In this document: positions 57,037 to 64,000 of the stretch, in pieces
Layout of the letters: every line of letters begins with the position of its first letter
How positions within the stretch are numbered: position 1 is the stretch's first letter
Assembly (NCBI GenBank): GCA_014529385.2
Contig: CM043963.1
Span: forward strand, 67,569,912 to 67,633,911
Reading direction: 5' to 3'
Source: Adiantum capillus-veneris
Lineage: Eukaryota; Streptophyta; Polypodiopsida; Polypodiales; Pteridaceae
Length of the DNA: 64,000 bases
Made by a program: the position numbers and the translations under genes
Notes under the pieces: generated by a model
Told to the model about the DNA's origin: nothing
Seen by the model: only the letters and a program-made list of their open reading frames with translations
Database searches by the model: none

Positions 57037-58625
57037 TGTAACATTTAATGGCCTAAAATCTTATGTGTAGCGGAAATTAGCATGAACATAGTGGGCATTT
57101 CATTAGAATAGATTCCTAATGAGAATTACAAGAGTGCTTGGGTGGAGAGAGCAACAAAAAGCATAACACCTAGTTAGATAGCATCGACAATACTTTCAAA
57201 AGAGAGAGCAATTAAGCTATTGACAACAGTTGAGGACCGGATTTGCATGGAGCCGGTCCCCCCTCCAAAAGGCTTTGTATTATGGTTTCTCCCATCAAGA
57301 GAGACATTGTACAATACAATTCTTTGTGTTCCTTCAAGACTAGCTAGTACAATGAAGATGGAAGCTTCATACACCAAGCAAAACACTTAATCAAACACAA
57401 CTTGAATTATCCCCGTTCTCAGACCCAAGACCTCACACACCTTCGAAGATGGTGAGAGCTAGCAGGGTATGAGAGTAGATTGAGAGGAAAAAGAAGTATC
57501 TTACGAGAAAGAAGTACATCTCCTCACATAATCACTCATATTAGCATAGCTTAGCTTAGTAATTAGCTTGGTAGAGAAGATGAGCATGCATTGAAGCTTG
57601 GCTCTTGGTTGGATTTGCATCCACATGCCAAGAGAGTGTTGATGTAGGCTTCTATCTCACAAGCTTGGAGTAGGTGATGAGCTCTCCATTAAAGCTTGGG
57701 AGGAGATAGAGTATTTTCCCTTCACACATGGTCAAGTGTGAGAGTGTGTGTGTCAATGCCCAGCAAAAATCAGCCCCCCCCTCTCTTGGGCGAGCCCTAG
57801 CTGCTAAATAAGTCTGGCCTTTGCCTCATTGGACCTCCCCAGGTCAAGCCAATAGGAATTAAGCAGCATAAGTGATAGCCTTTAGACATGTGTCCCCCTT
57901 TCCCCTTTTGTGAGAGCTTTAGGTAATTAAATAATTAAACTAAACTCTCATTGGACCCCTTTGCCTCCTGGCCAATAGGAATCAGGCAAGCCATGGGGCT
58001 CCTGAATGCTCATTGGACCCCTTGGGAGACTGCCCAATAGTCTTCTAGGAGACTTAATTCTCATTGGTTTCTTTTATTAAATGTTTTTAAATTAATTAAA
58101 CTAGATTTACTCTAGCTTAATTCTCATTGGTCCACTTCAAGGGTCTTCCAATAGGAATTGGGCACACCTTGTGGGCATCTGGCCTAGGGAGCTGACATGT
58201 GTCCCTCATTCCCTTTGTGTAAAGGGAGCCTGTGTGTGTGTGTGTGGCTTTCTCTCTCATCCCCTAGCTTTGGGGCTCGCCCCCTCCCATGTAGGGATCT
58301 AGAAAGACTTTTTGGACACACACTAAGCATCCAATTTTCCCTAGGGTTGACCTTTGGACACAACCTTTGAATTTTGGAACCTTAGCATTTTGGAAGTCTT
58401 AATGGGCTGAACCTTAGGGTCTTTTTGGCCCATTGTTTCACATGGCTCTTTTGCAGATGGCCCCCCCTTTGGATCCCTATTTTCCCTCCTTTGGATCCCT
58501 ACTGTGGCCGGTCTGCTAACTTAACCAATATTCTAGCTTTTTCTCCCTTGGCACTTCCCCACATTAAATGATCAGTTTAATATGAGAAAATCATTTAGGA
58601 GAATTAGATATTGATTATTATGACA
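57037..58625 (-). repeat. 3' LTR of the nested chromovirus, about 1.6 kb
   Basis: On the minus strand it starts TGTCATAATAATC next to a polypurine stretch (AAGAGAGAGGTAA) and ends ATTAAATGTTACA. Between 57830 and 58170 there are at least six CATTGG / CCAAT boxes in a repeated pattern. A GT run lies near 58230-58246. No second LTR is in the window. Confidence 0.8.
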
Positions 58626-58983
58626 TTACCTCTCTCTTGAAATCATAGTCGTCCTCGACTATGGTGTAGAGAAGATAAAGCATATGCATGAGTCCTTTTC
58701 TTAGCGGGTAGAGGATCCCTATGTTACCCTACGACATCATTCCATAATGGATGACTAGTCCATTTGGCGCTTGAGAGCCTGAGGCTGCCGCAAGCATGTC
58801 TGCACATTAGTCCTATCAGTCTTCCATAGTAGAGTGACAAGCTCTACTTTGGTGTTTGGGAGACGTTGTCCCCGCAAACTTGATCTAAGCATGCATACTA
58901 CTTCATTTTTGTGCACAAATAAAGAAAAAGAGAGTCTTATAAGACAAAAATTTTTGTTCATTTTTAACATTTTGTACATTTGC
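58626..58983 (-). other. 3' untranslated region of the chromovirus
   Basis: Between the pol stop and the polypurine tract. An 86-codon frame here shows no motif. Confidence 0.6.
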
Positions 58984-61900
58984 TTACTCTTGGGAAGCAT
59001 TGTAAGCATTGACAAGGTTTAGGTTATCCTTTAATTGTATGCCTTGCATCCATCTAGCATCTTCAAAAGGATAATTCTTAAACTTAATAAGATATCGTCG
59101 GATAGTCTTACCGCCTCTTAATACCTTGTCTTCATGTCGGAGAATGGACTCGGGCTGCAGCACCTCCTCGTGGTCCTCGATCTCCGGTGGATCTTCAATA
59201 GTTGGTTCTTGAGGTGGCTCTCCTTTGTAAGGCTTTAATAGGCTCACATGAAAAGCATTGTGTATGAGCCAATGATTGGGCAACTTAAGTTGATAGGCCA
59301 TCTCATTGATTGGCCTAAGAATCTGGAAGGGACCATAATACCTTTTTGCTAGTTTAGCATAGTACCTTTGGTGGCCCGTAGGATTCTTGCCCGTCGTGTG
59401 CCTTAATCGAGCCTTGGGAAACTTTAACAAGACCCAATCGTTTTCTTTAAAAGTTTGGGCTCTTCTGTGTTTGTCAGCAGCAGCCTTTTGCCTTTGCTGT
59501 GAGATAGAGATAGCATCCTTAATCTTTTGGAAAGATTCTTGTAGGTCTCGGCTATACTCATCTGCAGCGAAGATCTTCCCATGTACCTTAAGTAGCAAGG
59601 GACTTTTTGATCTTCCCTCAATTACCTCGAAAGGTGCTTTTCCTGTAGAAGTATGTACAGTGTTATTGTAAGCATACTCTACTAAGGGTAAGTACTTCTC
59701 CCATTGGGATCTTTGATCTACTTCCGTTACATAGGCTTTTAGTAGATCAAGAATGGTTAGGTTAGCTATTTCACTTTGGCCATCAGTTTGTGGATGATAG
59801 GCCGAAGAGAAGTTTAGCCTTGTTCCTAAATTCTCAAAGAGACCCTTCCAGAAATTACTGGTCATTCTAGGATCTCTATCCGACACTATGGACATTGGCA
59901 AGCCATGGTACTTGAAAATTTGTGAAATGAAGAGGGTTGCCATTTGATGGGCTTTGATAGTCTTTTTGACAGGTATAAAATGAGCTTGTTTACTAAACCT
60001 GTCTACTATCGTCCATATTCCCGTATTCCCATGGATAGACTTAGGCAATCCAAAGATAAAATCCATGGATATGCTCTCCCACGGTGAATTAGGGATTGGC
60101 AAGGGTTGAAGCAATCCAAGTTGCTTCCCTCTATCAAATTTTGTCTTTTGACATACTACACATTTGGAAACATACTCGTGTATGTTCACTTTCATGGTAG
60201 GCCAATAGAAATATGTTTCAATTCCCTTTAGGGTAGACTGAATCCCTCTATGCCCTGCATATGGGGGAGCATGCGATTCATACATTACTTTCTCACGTAG
60301 TGAGTTAGTAACGCATAGTCTATTGCCATAGAGAAGATAACCATCTTGTAAAGTAAATGGTTCTTCTTTCTTCCCTAATGCAAGGGCTGAAATCACATCT
60401 CTAAAATTGGGATCAATAGCATACTCATCTATCATTGAAGATAGATCATTGTGAGTTGCTATGGAAACCGCATTCACTCTCGGGCGTCTTGAGAGTGCAT
60501 CGGCTACTTGATTATGCTTGCCAGCAATGTGAGCAATATGAAAATGAAATTGCGAAAGGAAATTTGCCCACCTCATTTGTTTTTCGGAGAGCTTGGTCTG
60601 CGTCATGAAGTACTTAAGACTTTGGTGATCCGTTCGTAGAATAAAAGGAGTCCCCAATAAATAGTGCTTCCATGAGTCTAAGGCATGTAGAACTGCAAGG
60701 AGTTCTTTTTCGTATATGCCTAGAGCTTGCTCAACAGGGTCGAGCCTTCGACTCTCATAGCCTATGGCGTGCCCTTCTTGGAGCAAAACAGCCCCAAGGC
60801 AATCACCACAGGCATCACATTGGACCTCAAATGGTTTTGAGAGATCCGGTAGTGTAAGCACAGGTTGAGAGATAAGCTTTTCTTTAAGCTTTTCGAAAGC
60901 ATTGTTCTCCTTAGCAGACCACGTATACCTGACATTTTTCTTTGTTAGGTCATGTAATGGTCCCGCAATTTGTGAGAACTTTTCTATGAAGCGTCTATAG
61001 TATGCACACATACCTATAAAGCTTCTTAGTTCATGAAGATTCCTTGGTTTAGGCCATCCTTTTATTACCTCTAACTTGGATGGATCCATTTGGATTCCAT
61101 CTCGAGAGATAATGTGACCTAAATATTGAATCTCTTGCAAGAAAAATTCACTTTTCTTTCGATTAACATAAAGTTTGTTCTCTCTTAAAACTTGAAATAT
61201 TACCTGGAGGTGTTGCTTGTGTTCCTCCAATGAATTAGAGTAGATGATAATATCATCAAAGAACACTCCAGTGAAGGTTCGATGAGGCCTGAACAGCTTC
61301 TCCATCAAGCGGTTAAATGTGGCTGGTGCATTAGTCAAGCCAAAAGGCATGACAATGTATTCGTAAAGACCAAATGTAGTACGAAATGCGGTCTTTACAA
61401 TGTCTTGATCAACTATCCTTATTTGATGATAGCCACTTTTTAGGTCAATCCTACTGAAGTAGGTCGATCCTTGTAGCTTATCAAATAGGTCTTCTACCCG
61501 TGGAACGGGAAACCTATTCTTGATAGTGATCCTATTTAGTGCTCTATAGTCGACACACATACGATATGTGCCGTCTTTCTTTTGCACTAATAGCACAGGT
61601 GAGCAAAATGGAGATGAGCTAGGCCTAACCATGCCCTTCTCAACTAACTCATGCACTTGCCGCATAATCTCCTCTTGTTGAGCTTGAGAAACTCTATAAG
61701 GAGGTTTGTTAGGCGGTGAACTTCCTGGAAGAAGTTCAATTGCATGGTCGTCATTACCTCGTTTAGGAGGTAGCTCACAAGGGATGTCGTCAATAAAGAC
61801 ATCTTGAAACCCCTTGAGAAAATTGGATAACTCTAATTCCTTTTGGTTGCTTTTATTTTCTTTTGCTAAAGCATTAGGTTCATTTTGAGAATCTTTAACA

Positions 61901-62721
61901 AAAATCATGTACACGGAAATAGAGCTCTTTATTGACTTGTTGAAAGCTGGTGTATGTACAATGGGGATGGTGTTACCCATCTCCTTAGCATCTATATACA
62001 TGTCCTTTTCCTTGAACTTAAAGGAGATTCTCCTTTCAGGAAATTTAACATGGGCAGCCAGGCGGTCAAACCATGGTGCCCCTAGGATTACATCCTCATG
62101 CTTGAGAGGAGAGATAAAGAAGTCCTCTTTGTCCACATAGCCTTGGACATGAAGCCTCAATTTCCCGATTAAGGGAGTGACTGAAGCTTCTTGCCCCTTG
62201 AAGGCACTGTCTGCGGGTAGGATATCTCCCATCTCGTAGGATTGTATGCCTAGCTTGGTGGCTAACTCCATAGATATGAAATTGTGAGTAGAACCAGGGT
62301 CAAAGAGAATAAAAGCATCATGTTCTCTTACCTTTCCCCAAGCATGGCATAAAGGAGATCCTTTGTGGTGAGTTTGGTGAATCTCCTCCTCTTGGATTTC
62401 AACCAAAGAAGCTCTAGGAGGATCTTGGCGGTTGTTCTTTTGGGGACAAGCGCGGTACGCATGCCCTTGTTCGCCGCACTTGAAACACCGGTTATCTTTA
62501 CGATAACGCTCAAGCTCTTCAGGAGAGAGTTTATTCTTTCCTTTGTAAACTCCCTTCTCTTTAGCTTTGTTGGAATTGCCCTTAGGAGACTTTTGGACAT
62601 TGTCCTTCCCCTTAGGCTCATTGGAACCCTTGTTTTCCGGGGGCTTATTATTTCTTTTACCCCCCGTTTGGAAATTGATTCGCGAGGCCACCATAGTATG
62701 GTGTATTACCGCCGATATGGT
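58984..62721 (-). CDS. pol: Chromovirus gag end-protease-RT-RNase H-integrase-chromodomain
   Basis: One open frame. It technically extends to a Met at 62775, but about the first 18 codons come from the array, so the element part starts at 62721. Residues counted from 62775: zinc knuckle C97-C110 (CFKCGEQGHAYRAC); protease D159-P-G-S (Pro in place of Ser/Thr); RT with FFDD 505-508; RNase H D654 (CDACGDCLGAVLL), E691 region, D716 and D759; integrase HHCC about H835, H842, C872, C875 and DD35E D905, D966, E1002; GPF region about 1148; chromodomain-like end about 1205-1255 (RRYLIKFKNYPFEDARW). The gag capsid part is missing. No stop or frameshift is seen, so this is the youngest coding copy here. 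D-P-G is the only suspect active-site residue. Confidence 0.93.
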   Translation of the reverse strand, partial: TISAVIHHTMVASRINFQTGGKRNNKPPENKGSNEPKGKDNVQKSPKGNSNKAKEKGVYKGKNKLSPEELERYRKDNRCFKCGEQGHAYRACPQKNNRQDPPRASLVEIQEEEIHQTHHKGSPLCHAWGKVREHDAFILFDPGSTHNFISMELATKLGIQSYEMGDILPADSAFKGQEASVTPLIGKLRLHVQGYVDKEDFFISPLKHEDVILGAPWFDRLAAHVKFPERRISFKFKEKDMYIDAKEMGNTIPIVHTPAFNKSIKSSISVYMIFVKDSQNEPNALAKENKSNQKELELSNFLKGFQDVFIDDIPCELPPKRGNDDHAIELLPGSSPPNKPPYRVSQAQQEEIMRQVHELVEKGMVRPSSSPFCSPVLLVQKKDGTYRMCVDYRALNRITIKNRFPVPRVEDLFDKLQGSTYFSRIDLKSGYHQIRIVDQDIVKTAFRTTFGLYEYIVMPFGLTNAPATFNRLMEKLFRPHRTFTGVFFDDIIIYSNSLEEHKQHLQVIFQVLRENKLYVNRKKSEFFLQEIQYLGHIISRDGIQMDPSKLEVIKGWPKPRNLHELRSFIGMCAYYRRFIEKFSQIAGPLHDLTKKNVRYTWSAKENNAFEKLKEKLISQPVLTLPDLSKPFEVQCDACGDCLGAVLLQEGHAIGYESRRLDPVEQALGIYEKELLAVLHALDSWKHYLLGTPFILRTDHQSLKYFMTQTKLSEKQMRWANFLSQFHFHIAHIAGKHNQVADALSRRPRVNAVSIATHNDLSSMIDEYAIDPNFRDVISALALGKKEEPFTLQDGYLLYGNRLCVTNSLREKVMYESHAPPYAGHRGIQSTLKGIETYFYWPTMKVNIHEYVSKCVVCQKTKFDRGKQLGLLQPLPIPNSPWESISMDFIFGLPKSIHGNTGIWTIVDRFSKQAHFIPVKKTIKAHQMATLFISQIFKYHGLPMSIVSDRDPRMTSNFWKGLFENLGTRLNFSSAYHPQTDGQSEIANLTILDLLKAYVTEVDQRSQWEKYLPLVEYAYNNTVHTSTGKAPFEVIEGRSKSPLLLKVHGKIFAADEYSRDLQESFQKIKDAISISQQRQKAAADKHRRAQTFKENDWVLLKFPKARLRHTTGKNPTGHQRYYAKLAKRYYGPFQILRPINEMAYQLKLPNHWLIHNAFHVSLLKPYKGEPPQEPTIEDPPEIEDHEEVLQPESILRHEDKVLRGGKTIRRYLIKFKNYPFEDARWMQGIQLKDNLNLVNAYNASQE

Positions 62722-64000
62722 ACGTGAGGTTCTCCATGTAAATTTGCATCTAGACAAACTCTTCATAGCTTTCATCCCTCAACAAATGAACTAGAATAAA
62801 AAAACAAACAATTGATACAAAAGCAGTGTTAGTTCTTGCATGTATCTTTGTATCTATTGACTCACAAGGTCAAGGGAATACTCTTTGGGAAGCCATGATT
62901 TTGAAACACAAAAACTTCCTCTTATTTTCTCCTTTTCTCACTCCCCCCCCCCCCCCCCCGCACATATTATACCCCCCCCCCTTATTTTTAAGCTTGGGAG
63001 ATAAATTATTGGGGGCCTATTTTCCCCCTTTCTCACTTCTCCGGGTCCTTAACTTCATTATCTTCTCCATCGGTGAGTGAGTGGACAATATCTTGAATTC
63101 TCTTGACTTTCATGGATTTGTAATAGTGAGTTTGATTAGCCTCCTCCGATTGGATAAAGGTTTTCTTGGACAATATTATGGCTTTTCTTACCTCCTCCAA
63201 TTGGTAGTCAGTCAAGTCTTCATTGGCTTCCAGCCACCTTCTATGCTTTGCGTCTAAAGCAAACCCTTATCGTTTTTTAGAATTTAGTAGCTTAACTTTG
63301 TCTCCAAATTGCTTCAGGCAGCCCACATGGTATTTCTTTCTTCTAGGATCTGCAATTTTGATTGCTTTCTGCATATTCTTGGCAAAGATTTCCAAATCCC
63401 TAGGGCTTGCCGTTTGCAAAACTTTGCGAAGTTTTCTCATTGCTTTCAAGGCCAAGCTTCTAAACAAGAGGTCTTTGAACAAGTGGGGGGGACGTGTCGA
63501 TAGAAACTTCTTAGAGCCTTGCAGACAATGAGATTCCCCTTTGTTTTGTTAAAATTTTACGCTTCATGGTAGGTGATCCGCCGACGGGCATTGTGAGGCT
63601 ATCACCTTCATCGTGAGTAGTGATGGCACCCAGTCAACTTGATGAGAGCAATACCAATGATCCAATCGGGATGCTGTGCTGGCATACTGCAAGATGGTTT
63701 ACGTGAACCCGGGCATGTCATTCCAAGGTTCCCACCTCCCACATGTCTACCAAAGCCCACTTCTCACATAGGCTTATCCATTTGGATCTTTGAGATCTAG
63801 CCAGCATGGACGATGAGCCTGTTCTATCCTTTCTCTTCTCCACCATTTTAAAATCTCCCACTAGGAGCCACTCCCCTTCACCATGGAATTCTTCTAGTTG
63901 CGTCCATAGCTTTGCTCTTTGCTTCATCGAGCGGGGTCCATAAATATTGACGATGGGAATAACGCGGGGGATTCACTCTATATACAAAACGGGATGCCAC
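62722..64000. repeat. Tandem array, rest of unit 3 and part of unit 4
   Basis: From GTGAGGTTCTCCATGTAAAT (62722) the sequence follows the array unit again as at 54234 and 55849, through the C run (62943-62959), into a new unit at about 63086 which runs off the window. About 420 bp of the unit (equivalent to 55427-55848) is missing at the chromovirus insertion. Confidence 0.95.
63718..63968 (-). pseudogene. LINE endonuclease fragment, unit 4
   Basis: Same fragment as in units 1 and 2, with the same stop and GDFK change. Confidence 0.75.

Larger units (their letters stand above)
57037..62721 (-). mobile_element. Chromovirus nested in the tandem array, 5' truncated
   Basis: A 5.7-kb minus-strand Ty3/gypsy element with a 3' LTR (57037-58625) and a pol frame open from zinc knuckle to chromodomain. 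Its left end is a clean LTR end (TGTAACATTT on the plus strand, next to CATAGC of the array). Its right end stops inside gag; the 5' LTR, primer-binding site and gag start are absent and the array resumes at once. About 420 bp of array unit is lost at the site. Confidence 0.9.

Noticed and set aside
62722..62775. Start of the chromovirus protein at the Met at 62775
   Set aside because: This stretch is array sequence present in other units, so the frame there is accidental read-through.

Overview
The window looks like nuclear DNA from a large-genome vascular plant. It is AT-rich and almost entirely repetitive: LTR retrotransposons of several lineages (Ty1/copia, chromodomain Ty3/gypsy, dual-RNase H Tat-like Ty3/gypsy), non-autonomous elements with inverted ends, tRNA-derived SINE-like pieces, tandem satellites and long dinucleotide and homopolymer tracts. 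The only traces of host genes are a pentatricopeptide-repeat (PPR) fragment and a choline-transporter-like fragment, both broken. The PPR style and the mix of elements would suit a fern or gymnosperm, but the species cannot be fixed from the sequence. No rRNA, functional tRNA, organellar gene or CRISPR array was seen.

Layout. 1-4090: gene-poor, with a decayed copia RT/RNase H piece (-) and a gypsy linker piece (+). 4343-6960: a lightly damaged copia gag-protease-integrase (-) whose integrase has lost two of three catalytic residues. 9230-11040: two satellite families, the main one of about 160 bp with a plant telo-box in most units. 12105-13170: a 99-bp CT tract and a SINE-like pair. 15187-23100: a decayed gypsy element (-) with RNase H, RT, protease, two zinc knuckles, leader, primer-binding site and probable 5' LTR. 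27394-29404: a decayed copia (-), abutting two MITEs (29416-29848 and 29884-30408); the second has perfect 20-bp inverted ends and a 9-bp target duplication.

31734-39240: a decayed chromovirus (+) followed by what may be a very long LTR holding a 152-bp tandem array. 39403-40654: a second copy of the first MITE, then the two host-gene fragments. 40776-42660: a large imperfect palindrome. 43427-50063: a complete but mutated Tat-like gypsy (-) with paired LTRs of about 0.5 kb. 50168-51720: an unrecognised open frame (+). 51790-52940: a DDE-type transposase-like gene (-) of an unusual eukaryotic family. 52977-64000: a tandem array with a unit of about 1.6 kb carrying a LINE endonuclease fragment, interrupted by a chromovirus (57037-62721) that keeps one long open pol frame.

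The parts do not form a pathway. They record repeated nesting, truncation and tandem amplification. The most interesting items are the transposase-like gene next to the tandem array, the palindrome with nested hairpins, the two MITE families and the unrecognised 334-codon frame.
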